This document shows positions 9,964 through 19,330 of a stretch of 56,242 bases of DNA, one piece after another. The notes under the pieces were generated by a model that was not told the origin of the DNA, did no database searches, and saw nothing but the letters and a program-made list of their open reading frames with translations. How positions within the stretch are numbered: the first letter of the stretch is position 1; the number at the start of each line of letters is the position of its first letter. This DNA is from Legionella sp. Its GTDB lineage: Bacteria; Pseudomonadota; Gammaproteobacteria; Legionellales; Legionellaceae. A program made the translations under genes and the position numbers. The stretch spans positions 1-56,242 of the forward strand of contig PEQM01000027.1 in NCBI GenBank assembly GCA_002786205.1. The letters run 5' to 3'.

Positions 9964-9985
9964 TGCTATCAGGGAGTTGATAGCA
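9964..9985. terminator. Stem-loop between mltB and gspL
   Basis: Perfect 8-base inverted repeat TGCTATCA / TGATAGCA with a six-base loop, immediately after the mltB stop and 25 bases before the gspL ATG. No T-run follows, so it may be a weak terminator or a processing or stabilising hairpin rather than a classic Rho-independent terminator. Confidence 0.35.
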
Positions 9986-10010
9986 TCACTTAATAAAAAG
10001 AGTTTAACTC

Positions 10011-11147
10011 ATGGATACATGTTATTTATTTACTCAGTACTTAAATGAGAGCGGTTGTTTTTGTCTGAAACTTGCTGCTGATGGTTCACTGCTAAACGAA
10101 CCTCAGCAGCTACTTTTTGATGAAATACAGCAATTACAACACCATGCACAAACTGTATTGGTTGAGCCCTGCTCTCAAGTCAGCCTGATTTCTTTGTCCT
10201 TGTCTTGGCTTTCTGATAATAAAGCGCGTGTTGCTATTCCTTATGCATTAGAAGACAAACTGGCTCAACCAGTAGACCGTTTGCATTTTGCATTTGATAA
10301 ACTACGCTACCATAACAACACCTATCTCATTACCGTTATTGATAAAAGTCGCATGCATTATCTGATGAAGCAAATGGCCCATCATCAAATTGCTTATGAC
10401 ATGATTACGGTAGACTGGTTTGCCTTGGAAGAAGGGCAATTGTGTGTGAATGGAACCAGTCTGCTGATTAATCAAGATCACTTTAAAGGCTCGCTAACAG
10501 GTTCCTTAGCTCTAACGTATATGATACAACATCCTGAGGTGGCCCCTTTATTATTTAAAAACAATCAATTAATCACCCATCCAGAAAAAGAAGCGAGCGA
10601 CGAATTGTCTTACCTGTGGTTGGCACGGCAATTGCTTAAAAATAAACCATTAAACCTCTGCCAAGGTGAAATGCAGCATGGAAATGCCCTGGACTGGTTT
10701 AAAAGAGGATACCTTATCGCTGCATCCTTGGCTGCATTTTGGTTAATATCCATTCTACTAATCCAAACTCTTAGTTTGCATAGTCTAAATAACAAAATAA
10801 ATGACATTGACCAACAAATTGCAGTTATCTATCATCAATTTTTCCCGCAGGCCAAACAAGTTATCAGCCCTAAATTTCGTATAGAGCAAGTTTTAGGTGC
10901 AACTGAGGCAAAAGAACAAAATCAATTTTGGTTTTTAATGAATGCGCTGGCCAAAACTATTAAAAACAGTGAAATCAAAGTCGAGCAATTAAAATACCAA
11001 AATAAGATACTGTCTATTACACTGTTAAGTCCTGATTTTGGGCATCTTGAATCATTAGAAAATGCCTTAAAGCAACAAGTACAAGTACGCCAGACAGAAG
11101 CATCAACTCATGAACAACAAGTTATAGCCACTTTGGAGCTGTCATGA
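10011..11147 (+). CDS. gspL: Type II secretion inner-membrane protein GspL (LspL)
   Basis: A 378-residue protein with a cytoplasmic N-terminal region of about 230 residues, one membrane helix (about 230-252, GYLIAASLAAFWLISILLI) and a periplasmic C-terminal domain. This is the layout of GspL, which links the secretion ATPase GspE to the membrane platform. Identification rests on this architecture plus a GspM-like gene overlapping its stop by four bases (ATGA). Legionella encodes its type II system in several separate loci, and a solitary L-M pair is expected. Primary-sequence conservation in GspL is low, so the call depends partly on context. Confidence 0.88.
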   Translation: MDTCYLFTQYLNESGCFCLKLAADGSLLNEPQQLLFDEIQQLQHHAQTVLVEPCSQVSLISLSLSWLSDNKARVAIPYALEDKLAQPVDRLHFAFDKLRYHNNTYLITVIDKSRMHYLMKQMAHHQIAYDMITVDWFALEEGQLCVNGTSLLINQDHFKGSLTGSLALTYMIQHPEVAPLLFKNNQLITHPEKEASDELSYLWLARQLLKNKPLNLCQGEMQHGNALDWFKRGYLIAASLAAFWLISILLIQTLSLHSLNNKINDIDQQIAVIYHQFFPQAKQVISPKFRIEQVLGATEAKEQNQFWFLMNALAKTIKNSEIKVEQLKYQNKILSITLLSPDFGHLESLENALKQQVQVRQTEASTHEQQVIATLELS

Positions 11148-11617
11148 TTACCTATTGGACTCATTTAAATGAACGAGAAAAAAAAATGGTTGGGGCAGCA
11201 GTTATCTTCAGCCTTGTTTTTGTTTACTATTCATTATTGTACGCCCCCCTAAGTAGTGGCGTCATAGAAAAAACTCAATTGCTACAGGAAAAAAGCAGTA
11301 CTCTTGATTGGATGAAAAAAGCACAAAAGCAAAAGAGCACGACCCTAAGTAAAAAAACGCTTGATAACAGCCAGCTACTCACACTATTAACCTCTCAATT
11401 AAAAGACAACAAACGATTGCAATTTCCCTTTCAGGTTCAACAAACCAGCACAGGAGAAATTCAGTTGAGCTTTGAAAAAGTACCCTTTAACTTATTCATC
11501 GAATGGTTAGCTCAACTCAACGAACACTATTACATCAACATCAAACAGCTTAATGCCAATAAAACGGATACACCAGGCATCACGCATTTAACGCTTACCC
11601 TTAGTGCAATTGCTTAA
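11144..11617 (+). CDS. gspM: Type II secretion protein GspM (LspM)
   Basis: A 157-residue bitopic inner-membrane protein. A short cytoplasmic start (THLNEREKKM, the typical GspM lead-in) precedes a membrane helix at about residues 15-34 and a periplasmic domain with a coiled-coil-like stretch followed by a mixed alpha/beta end (FEKVPFNLFIEWLAQL). GspM pairs with GspL in the assembly platform. The start codon overlaps the gspL stop, implying coupled translation and matched amounts. Confidence 0.88.
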   Translation: MITYWTHLNEREKKMVGAAVIFSLVFVYYSLLYAPLSSGVIEKTQLLQEKSSTLDWMKKAQKQKSTTLSKKTLDNSQLLTLLTSQLKDNKRLQFPFQVQQTSTGEIQLSFEKVPFNLFIEWLAQLNEHYYINIKQLNANKTDTPGITHLTLTLSAIA

Positions 11618-11687
11618 AGCAACCAATCAGTAGACTGCTTGCAACCTGCTGTCGCAAGCGTTTTGCAAGAAGTCTGCCAAGACCCTA

Positions 11688-12212
11688 TTATTCCATATTG
11701 CGTTGCATACTTCCCCAGCGTTGAATGCTCGCCCCCTGTTTAATGTCTTCAGGCAGGGCGTTGAATGCATTTTGCGCTGCCGTCTCATCAGGATAGGTTC
11801 CATAGACACCTTTATAATAAGTCTTGCCAAAAGACTGATATTTCAATTGAGCCATGCGATCATTTTTAGGCGTTTTATAAAGCTTTTTTGCTACGAGTGA
11901 CGCTTTATCGCTTTGCGCAATTTCAATAGTATAGCTCTGTGGATTTTGACTGCTTGCCCATGTTTTGTCTCTGTCTTTGAAGGATACAGGTGAATGAAAT
12001 GAGCCCACATGATAAGAGTCTGGAACATCTATTGTCTCTGATGAGCGATATTCTGCTATTGTATCTGGGTTTGTATTAACCACTGGATAAAGTTGACTGG
12101 CATCGTAAGTGTAAGAATAGCTTAAATTACTTGATGCTTCGTCCGATAGAGTGCAAGAACACAATGGAATAATCCCCACGCCTAACAAAATGTATTGTCT
12201 TACAAGATTCAT
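11688..12212 (-). CDS. SPOR-domain lipoprotein
   Basis: A 174-residue protein with a lipoprotein-like signal peptide (GVGIIPLCSC, with lipid attachment predicted at the Cys near residue 20). A variable, Ser/Tyr-rich linker runs to about residue 90. The last 80 residues (YTIEIAQSDK, then YYKGVYGTYPDETAAQNAFNAL) form a SPOR domain, which binds denuded peptidoglycan glycans, often at the division site. The protein probably sits in the outer-membrane inner leaflet and contacts the sacculus. It converges on gspM with a gap of about 70 bases. Confidence 0.8.
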   Translation of the reverse strand: MNLVRQYILLGVGIIPLCSCTLSDEASSNLSYSYTYDASQLYPVVNTNPDTIAEYRSSETIDVPDSYHVGSFHSPVSFKDRDKTWASSQNPQSYTIEIAQSDKASLVAKKLYKTPKNDRMAQLKYQSFGKTYYKGVYGTYPDETAAQNAFNALPEDIKQGASIQRWGSMQRNME

Positions 12213-12451
12213 TTTATCTTCCTTATTCTATTCCATCGTATTCACTTCCCTACTTTTAGTATAGTGCCATATTTTTTATTTATCCGAGTGACATAAAAAA
12301 TGGTAACGCCCTTGTACCATCCCTGACTACAGGTCATCCATCGCCCAAAATCAATCGGAAAATTTAACACTCGAACTAATTCTGATGCCTTGGATTGTAA
12401 ACTGTCAGTTACTGATGAATAATAACTTATTACCGCAGATTAAGGACAATT

Positions 12452-15040
12452 ATGCCGGCATTTTCTCATTTAACAGAACAAGCACTACGCGCAGCGGTCA
12501 ACCATACAGGCACTGAATTTAAAGGGGGTACCAAAGCCATCTCCCAACTGAAGGAAACCGCCTTAAAGCGTATCAATGAGTTGGTCAATGGGCATGGCAA
12601 TGCTGCCAATATCAGCTCCGAGCTGAACTTACAAAATCTGGCAATAGGTACTGCCATTCAAGGGCTAGAACTGTCTTATTTTGCGGTAAAAGGACAACTA
12701 GAACAACTGAAGGATAAAAGACTTTGTTTTGATAAAGAACGATTGGGCGGGATCGCTACTTTTATCATTCCTACTCATATTGAAGAGAAAAATCTTTCCA
12801 CACAAGAGCAAATTATTAAAGCGTTTATTAATGCCGCACATAAAAAAAATGACCTATTTCATTATCTTGGTATTCAGGTCAATACCTCTGTAGAGCTTGA
12901 ACAGGCAGAATTTTACTCCATACTCCCTTTTTATAAAATGAGCGAAGCACTGGCTCAGCCTATAGCTAGCAAAAAAACAATTGATAAACAACGCACCACT
13001 ATTAATCTATTTTTTAGATCCATTTTACCAAATACGCTAAAGGAAATAGATATAACCTTCCAAACGGAGAATAAGTTTATTGAATTTTTTAAATCCAGTT
13101 ACGCTCAAGGAAACTATCTCAATGATCTGCGCGCCCCGCGTTTTATTATGCTGGCCCTGGCTAATCTTTTATGGAATTTACAACACCCCATGGATCCTGA
13201 AACAGGATTTCCTTTAAGTACCGCACGCAATATTGAATTATGTCGCGAGGTTGAATTATTTATTAACGCCCTGCTCAATAACAACGAAAATACTTATTTA
13301 AAAGAGTTGAATTACATGGGAAATACCCTGCTTTCTTTTGTACGAAAAGTAGAGACTCACATCAAATCTTTACGTGTGGCTTTTATAGAAGAGCATCTTT
13401 ATGAGCTAAATGTCAGCGATTTGGCGCATAATGCCCATCAAACACTTCGCACCATGGATAAAAGTATTTTTGAATTAATCTACAAAAATAAAGACCCCTT
13501 GGCAGGAAAAGAAAGACCTGACTCAAAAGCCGCTGAAGAATTGGCTTATTCCGTAAGTTATCTTAACCAGCTATTAATTAATGCTCCGGATCTGCTTCCT
13601 CTGTTCACTCTTTCTAAAGAAAAAATGAACGAAATTCCTTTTATTAACCAGGATCCTATCACCATCATCGATGTCTTGATCCGGTTTATTCATTATACCG
13701 AAGAAGAAAAATTAAAACTTTACGCCATGCTGAATAAAGAACATTCTGACCATGCTACAGAATTTTTAAGTACCCTACAGCACCTGAATAAAAAATACCT
13801 TTCGCCCATTATAGAAGTCTGTCATAAAGAATTAAACAGTAGCTTATTACAGCCTAAGCATAGGGCAATTGCCCAATTAACAGCACGTCGTTTTATTCCT
13901 TTAATGACACTGGTATTAGAAGATTATACCGTATCCGTAGACCGTCCCAATAAAGAGTCTAATGAATCACCGGTAACATCCCCTTTATACAGCGCGTCAG
14001 AACAAATAAAAAAAATCAATACCTTGGCAAATATAGGAAAGGGATATTACGTTTGGGAGCTGTCTCCTTTTATTACGCTACATAAAGAAACAGAAGAAGG
14101 ATTGGATCAACTACCACACCATCAGTATCGCTTCACAGAAATAACTCAATTACTGGATGCCATCAATGAAATTGTACAAAACTACAGAACGTTCTTACAA
14201 CATAAGTCCTTTCAAAACTTCCTGATTCGCTGTTTAAATAAAATTAAATCAGAGTACAGTGCGTTAGAACATTACATTGCACGTGTTGATTCGTTTTTAA
14301 GCAATGATAAAACCATAGGTCGCAGCATTCAAGCCATCTTAGCACCAATGAATACTGATTTAACTGCAAGCCTTGAACATTTCTCTAGTTCTTTTTCTCA
14401 TTTTGAACAAATAATAAGCGCTCCTGATTTTACCGAGCAGCAGAAAAATATTTTATCCATGAAGATTGAAGCCATTCATCAACAATTTAACACTTTATTT
14501 GAAGAAGACAGTGGCATTCTCGAGCTTTCTCCAGCCAATTCCCCATCGCCTCCCGGCATCACACTAGCACCTCTAAAACCTAAAGAAAATAAACCATCTA
14601 GCCCATCCGTTTACGTCGATCCTAAACGAATTATAGAACTACGAAAACTCATTACCTCTTGTCGTCATGCCCTGTCTTTGGGAAGTTATTATGGCAATAA
14701 AGGACGCTTGTTAACGCGCTTGCTGACTTTAATCGATAATAAAGTCACGCTTACCTTCCAAGAAGAGCTACTCATCATTACTGAGCTAGGGAAAATCACC
14801 TTAAGTTATAGACCAACATGCTTTTTTCAAGCAGCCTATGCTGAAACCCGATCAGGAAAAATATTTATAGCAGCCCTAAATAATGCCGCTATCAACAAAA
14901 TACTTCCGCTTTCTTCTTTAGTCTTTAACCAACATCATGGTTCGACTCTTACGCCAAAAGAATGCATCAAACAGCTAAAAATACTGAAGGAAACCAATGA
15001 ATGGCCTGAAGATTCGATGCAACTCACGGCATTAACCTAA
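12452..15040 (+). CDS. Large helical protein, probable Legionella-specific effector
   Basis: The 862-residue protein has no signal peptide, no clear membrane segment and no recognised catalytic motif. Composition and pattern are strongly helical through about residue 690. A Pro/Ser-rich linker (ANSPSPPGITLAP and KPSSPSV) then separates a final domain of about 150 residues. Two-part build, large size, absence of export signals and an isolated position all resemble Dot/Icm substrates, but that is inference. The ATG has a good AAGGA match upstream. An alternative is a cytosolic housekeeping orphan. Confidence 0.7.
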   Translation: MPAFSHLTEQALRAAVNHTGTEFKGGTKAISQLKETALKRINELVNGHGNAANISSELNLQNLAIGTAIQGLELSYFAVKGQLEQLKDKRLCFDKERLGGIATFIIPTHIEEKNLSTQEQIIKAFINAAHKKNDLFHYLGIQVNTSVELEQAEFYSILPFYKMSEALAQPIASKKTIDKQRTTINLFFRSILPNTLKEIDITFQTENKFIEFFKSSYAQGNYLNDLRAPRFIMLALANLLWNLQHPMDPETGFPLSTARNIELCREVELFINALLNNNENTYLKELNYMGNTLLSFVRKVETHIKSLRVAFIEEHLYELNVSDLAHNAHQTLRTMDKSIFELIYKNKDPLAGKERPDSKAAEELAYSVSYLNQLLINAPDLLPLFTLSKEKMNEIPFINQDPITIIDVLIRFIHYTEEEKLKLYAMLNKEHSDHATEFLSTLQHLNKKYLSPIIEVCHKELNSSLLQPKHRAIAQLTARRFIPLMTLVLEDYTVSVDRPNKESNESPVTSPLYSASEQIKKINTLANIGKGYYVWELSPFITLHKETEEGLDQLPHHQYRFTEITQLLDAINEIVQNYRTFLQHKSFQNFLIRCLNKIKSEYSALEHYIARVDSFLSNDKTIGRSIQAILAPMNTDLTASLEHFSSSFSHFEQIISAPDFTEQQKNILSMKIEAIHQQFNTLFEEDSGILELSPANSPSPPGITLAPLKPKENKPSSPSVYVDPKRIIELRKLITSCRHALSLGSYYGNKGRLLTRLLTLIDNKVTLTFQEELLIITELGKITLSYRPTCFFQAAYAETRSGKIFIAALNNAAINKILPLSSLVFNQHHGSTLTPKECIKQLKILKETNEWPEDSMQLTALT

Positions 15041-15067
15041 ACAGGCCTCTTTAAAAAAATCACGTAG

Positions 15068-18000
15068 CTATTCAGCAAGCGACATCAAACTGGCATTTCC
15101 ACCTGCGGCTGTCGTATCGATGGTAACCGTACGCTCATGGCATAATCTAGGCAGATAAAAAGGCCCTCCTGCTTTAGGGCCAGTTCCTGAAAGGCCTTCA
15201 CCACCAAAAGGTTGTAAACCCACTACGGCACCAGTCATACTGCGATTCACATAACAATTGCCCACATGAATACGCGATCTGATATAGTCAATGCTTGTAT
15301 TGATTCGGCTATGAATACCTAAAGTCAGGCCATAGCCTGTTTCATTGATGTCTTGAATCACCTTATCCAGTTCTGACTTTTTATAAGAAATGAGATGAAG
15401 AACAGGGCCAAATACTTCTTTTTCCAATTCTTTTATACTCGATATGGCAAGAAGAGTAGGTGGCATATAAAATCCTGATGCATGCTGCCTGTCAAGAGGG
15501 CATTGATACAACAGGGCATGATGTTGCTTCATTGTATCGATATGCTGCTGCAAGCTCATTAAAGCACTTTGATCAATAACAGGCCCAACATCTGTAGCAA
15601 GCCATCGAGGATCATCAACAACCAATTCCTGCATAGCACCTTTTAACAAATGAACCATTCTGGGATAAACTTCTTCTTGCACATAGAGCACTCGTAAAGC
15701 AGAACAGCGCTGCCCTGCGCTGCCAAAAGCCGATACCAAAACATCCATGGTGACTTGCTCTAGCAATGCAGAAGAATCAACAATCATTGCATTTTGACCG
15801 CCTGTTTCTGCAATTAGAGGAATCATTTCTCCCCCTCGAGAAGCCAAGGTACGATTAATAACATTTGCCGTATCAGTCGAGCCTGTAAACAAGACGCCTT
15901 TAATTCGCTTATCCGCAACCAATGCTGCGCCTATTGTTTCACCTGAACCGGGCAACAATTGTAAGACGCCGGCTGGAATTCCTGCTTTCAGCATTAACTG
16001 TACCGTATAAGCAGCAATCAAAGGGGTTTGTTCTGCTGGTTTGGCAATCACACAATTGCCTGTTACAAGACTTGCCACTATCTGTCCTGTAAAAATAGCC
16101 AGCGGAAAATTCCATGGACTAATGCACAATAAAATACCACGCGGATGCAAACTTAACTCGTTCAATTCGCCAGTATAGCCTTGCAACTGGATAGGCTTCT
16201 CCATCAAATTTTCCGCTTGCAGCGCATAGTATCGACAAAAATCGACCGCTTCTCTAATTTCTGCAATGCCATCATTCCAGGTTTTTCCTGCCTCCGCAGT
16301 CAACAAGGCCAATAATTCCGTGGTATGTTGTTCTAAAGTATCCGCCACACGTCTCAATAGGTTCGCTCTTTGTATTACTGAGGTATTTTCCCATTCTTGA
16401 GCCACGGCCTGCGCACCTTGCAATGCTTTTTCTGTATCATCTGCAGTAGCCCAGGTAACGGTCCCTATATTTTGCTGATTATTTTGAGGAGAAAAAACCT
16501 TCTGCGGTGCAAGGTCTAATAATGCACCGTTAATGATAGGTGCTGCCTGCCACGTCCATTGTAAAGCTGAAAGCTCTTTTTTTAGACAGGCACGAGCGCC
16601 ACGATGGCTAAAATCAAATCCTTTAGAGTTTTTACGCAAAGGACCAAAAATGGTTCCAGGCAACGGAATATTTTTATTCATGTCATTAAACAGCGACTTA
16701 GACTTTTGAATAGGATCTTCTACTAACTCACTGATCGATGCTTTTTCATCAACAATACGATTCACAAAAGATGAATTCGCGCCATTTTCAAGCAATCGCC
16801 TCACCAAATAAGGCAACAAGTCCTCATGACTTCCTACTGGCGCATAAATGCGGCAAGCAATCCCTTCCTTTTCTTTAGGAACTATTTGCTCATAAAGCTC
16901 ATTTCCCATTCCGTGTAGGCATTGAAATTCAAAATCTTTATAATCCCCAACCAAATTTAAAATCATGGCAACTGAATAGGCATTGTGTGTAGCAAATTGC
17001 GGATAAATCGCATCCGTCATCGTCAGTATTTTTTTAGCACAGGCCTGAAAAGACACATCGGTAAATACTTTTCGGGTAAACACAGGATATTCGTCAAAAC
17101 CTTGCATTTGTGTTTTTTTAATTTCACTATCCCAATAAGCGCCTTTTATTAAACGCACCATCATGCGCTTTTGCTTACTCCGCGCCAATGCAGCAACCCA
17201 ATCTAAAACATAAAATGCACGTTTTTGGTAGGATTGAACCGCCAAGCCAAATCCATGCCAGCTATCCAGACTCTCATCTGTAAATACTTTTTCTATCACA
17301 TCCAAAGACAAATCAAGGCGCTCTGACTCTTCTGCATCGATGGTCAATGAAATACCATAATCTCTGGCACAGCGTGCTAGAGCAAGAAGTTTAGGAGGCA
17401 ATTCTTTCAAAACACGTTCGTATTGTGACTCATTATAACGAGGATGCAGCGCGGATAATTTAATAGAGATTCCAGGACGTGCCACCAGATTGTCTTGTTG
17501 ATTGACTTGTTTTCCGATGGATTCAATCGCATTTTTATACGCCGCCAAATAACGTTCAGCGTCCGTAGCAGTTAAGGCAGCTTCGCCAAGCATGTCGTAA
17601 GAATAACGATAACCTTTTGCTTCTTTCTTTTGCGCACGCGTCAATGCTTCATGAATAGTGCGGCCCATGACAAATTGTTTGCTCATAATACGCATTGCTT
17701 TATCTACAGCAGCCCTCACCACGCCTTCACTACTTCTATTGACTAAAGTCATCCATGCTTTACTTAAAGTCGAGTCAGCTTTTTCTGGGGTTAAAACTTT
17801 ACCCGTTAACATTAAGGCCCACGTGGTTGCATTGACAAAAAAAGAGTCACTTTGACCGCGATGGGACTTCCAATCCCCAAAGGCTAATTTGTCTTTAATC
17901 AAATTGTCTATGGTGGCGCTGTCTGGAACACGCAATAAGGCTTCAGCCAAACACATCAGAGCAATACCTTCATCACTAGATAAAGCATATTCTGTTAAAA

Positions 18001-18208
18001 AAGAATCAATGCCTGTGCTTTTTTTCCTTTCGGCACGCACAAGTTTCACTAATTGAGTGGCTTGTTCACGAATACGCACATTCTGCTCCTCAGTCATCAT
18101 AGCGTATTCACATAGCTCAGTAATTAAAGAGTGTTCATCCTTACGATAGGCTTGAATAATAGCCTCGCGCAATGCCGTTGGTTGATCCATACTTCGTCGC
18201 TCTAACAT
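15068..18208 (-). CDS. putA: Bifunctional proline dehydrogenase / P5C dehydrogenase
   Basis: A 1046-residue enzyme that oxidises proline to glutamate in two steps. The N-terminal half is the FAD-dependent PRODH barrel, with RLIKGAYWDSEIK, FATHNAYSVA and a closing segment around RRLLENGANSSFVNRI. The C-terminal half is an aldehyde dehydrogenase, with PWNFPLAIFTGQ, the GSTDTANVI nucleotide motif, ETGGQNAMIVD and catalytic Cys835 in AGQRCSALR. No ribbon-helix-helix DNA-binding domain precedes PRODH, so it is not a trifunctional autorepressor. The ATG at 18208 has GGAGAG seven bases upstream and is preferred to an in-frame TTG 36 bases earlier. Proline is a plausible intracellular carbon source. 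Confidence 0.96.
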   Translation of the reverse strand: MLERRSMDQPTALREAIIQAYRKDEHSLITELCEYAMMTEEQNVRIREQATQLVKLVRAERKKSTGIDSFLTEYALSSDEGIALMCLAEALLRVPDSATIDNLIKDKLAFGDWKSHRGQSDSFFVNATTWALMLTGKVLTPEKADSTLSKAWMTLVNRSSEGVVRAAVDKAMRIMSKQFVMGRTIHEALTRAQKKEAKGYRYSYDMLGEAALTATDAERYLAAYKNAIESIGKQVNQQDNLVARPGISIKLSALHPRYNESQYERVLKELPPKLLALARCARDYGISLTIDAEESERLDLSLDVIEKVFTDESLDSWHGFGLAVQSYQKRAFYVLDWVAALARSKQKRMMVRLIKGAYWDSEIKKTQMQGFDEYPVFTRKVFTDVSFQACAKKILTMTDAIYPQFATHNAYSVAMILNLVGDYKDFEFQCLHGMGNELYEQIVPKEKEGIACRIYAPVGSHEDLLPYLVRRLLENGANSSFVNRIVDEKASISELVEDPIQKSKSLFNDMNKNIPLPGTIFGPLRKNSKGFDFSHRGARACLKKELSALQWTWQAAPIINGALLDLAPQKVFSPQNNQQNIGTVTWATADDTEKALQGAQAVAQEWENTSVIQRANLLRRVADTLEQHTTELLALLTAEAGKTWNDGIAEIREAVDFCRYYALQAENLMEKPIQLQGYTGELNELSLHPRGILLCISPWNFPLAIFTGQIVASLVTGNCVIAKPAEQTPLIAAYTVQLMLKAGIPAGVLQLLPGSGETIGAALVADKRIKGVLFTGSTDTANVINRTLASRGGEMIPLIAETGGQNAMIVDSSALLEQVTMDVLVSAFGSAGQRCSALRVLYVQEEVYPRMVHLLKGAMQELVVDDPRWLATDVGPVIDQSALMSLQQHIDTMKQHHALLYQCPLDRQHASGFYMPPTLLAISSIKELEKEVFGPVLHLISYKKSELDKVIQDINETGYGLTLGIHSRINTSIDYIRSRIHVGNCYVNRSMTGAVVGLQPFGGEGLSGTGPKAGGPFYLPRLCHERTVTIDTTAAGGNASLMSLAE

Positions 18209-18585
18209 TGCATGCTCTCCAATAAAATTGATTTTTAATCCCAAATCATAATAGAGAATACTTTGAAATGAAATCTATGCAAAGAGGCATTTTTTTAAAA
18301 AAAATTGCTAATTCATCTCTTTTAACAGAGTTAATTAAGCTCAAAAAAAATAAATTACAAACTATTTGACTAGTAATGCACCCCTCTATTTGAACAAAAA
18401 CAAATCAACTAACCTTCATGATATACAATGATTTTTTGAAGCTGCGCCTAACTCATTGTATTGACTATTAATCTTTCCTTATGGGTAATATTGGATCTTT
18501 TGATTTTACATTTACGTCATTTGTTAATATAATCATCACTTCTTGAAAGCCTGTAAGGTTGGATTAAGCACAAGAAAGGAGCTGT
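18209..18585. other. Divergent intergenic region putA / L,D-transpeptidase-like gene
   Basis: This 377-base stretch lies between divergent genes and so must hold both promoters. It is very A+T-rich with several poly-A and poly-T runs. A TTAATATAA segment near 18525-18533 could be the -10 of the rightward gene, but I see no convincing -35 partner. No ORF with coding character, structured RNA or repeat was recognised. Confidence 0.4.
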
Positions 18586-19266
18586 ATGAATACATTATTT
18601 ACTCTAATTTCAACGGTTATTTTGAGTAGCAATATCACCTCTAGCGTGACTGATAAAATAAAACCAGAACACAAAACCATTAATACTCAAATACAACATT
18701 TAAGTCAAAAAGCCCCCCAATTAAATAAAAACGTGTTAAAGCTTGCTCTGACTGCATATAAAAATGCAGATAAAAAAGGCGCGGTAAAAAAACCGGTTTT
18801 AACCGTAATCGACTATTCGTTGCCTTCTAATAAACAACGCATGTGGGTTTTTGACGTCAAACGCGAGCGTCTTTTGTACAATACCTACGTCGCACATGGA
18901 AAAAATTCCGGGGTCGTTGCTGCACGTCGTTTTTCTAATACCGAATCAAGCAAGCAATCCAGCTTGGGTACTTACATCACTAAAGACACTTATATTGGCC
19001 ACAAAGGTTATTCACTAAATCTGCAAGGTCTTGATCGTGGCTTTAATGACAATGCTTACAATAGACGGGTGGTCATGCATGGCGCATGGTATATGGAGCC
19101 TGATTTTATTAAAAAAACAGGTCGCGCAGGGCTGTCCTGGGGCTGTCCTGCCATAGCTCAAACTTTGGCTAAACCAGTTATTAACACCATTAAAAATGGC
19201 TCGGTGATCTTCGCCTATTTTCCAGACAAGAAGTTTTTAAATCACTCTGGATATTTAGTAGCATAA
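18586..19266 (+). CDS. L,D-transpeptidase-like (YkuD-type) exported protein
   Basis: A 226-residue protein with an N-terminal hydrophobic signal segment (residues 1-20) and a catalytic domain of the murein L,D-transpeptidase catalytic-domain family. Visible markers are FDVKRERLLYNTYVAHG, GLDRGFNDNAYNRRVVMHGAW (shown here as overlapping parts GLDRGFND and RRVVMHGAW), and the end LSWGCPAI containing the nucleophilic Cys, preceded by the conserved His of VVMHG. Such enzymes form or trim peptidoglycan cross-links or attach proteins. AAGGAG lies five bases upstream of the ATG. The lack of an SxxGCIR-type end (GCP here) is normal for this subfamily. Confidence 0.88.
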   Translation: MNTLFTLISTVILSSNITSSVTDKIKPEHKTINTQIQHLSQKAPQLNKNVLKLALTAYKNADKKGAVKKPVLTVIDYSLPSNKQRMWVFDVKRERLLYNTYVAHGKNSGVVAARRFSNTESSKQSSLGTYITKDTYIGHKGYSLNLQGLDRGFNDNAYNRRVVMHGAWYMEPDFIKKTGRAGLSWGCPAIAQTLAKPVINTIKNGSVIFAYFPDKKFLNHSGYLVA

Positions 19267-19299
19267 AATAAATACCCTTTATTAAGCGCTGCCTAATAC

Positions 19300-19330
19300 A
19301 GCTCCATGCCAATACCTGACTCATGGAGCT
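19300..19330. terminator. Stem-loop spanning the end of the NAT gene
   Basis: Perfect 9-base inverted repeat AGCTCCATG / CATGGAGCT with a 13-base loop, located where the rightward L,D-transpeptidase-like gene and the leftward acetyltransferase gene converge. It spans the stop codon of the latter. No T-run on either strand, so terminator function is tentative. Confidence 0.35.

Noticed and set aside
18300-18360. Poly-A/poly-T-rich stretch as an origin or DNA-bend element
   Set aside because: No repeated DnaA-box-like motif or phased A-tracts could be seen; ordinary A+T-rich intergenic DNA.
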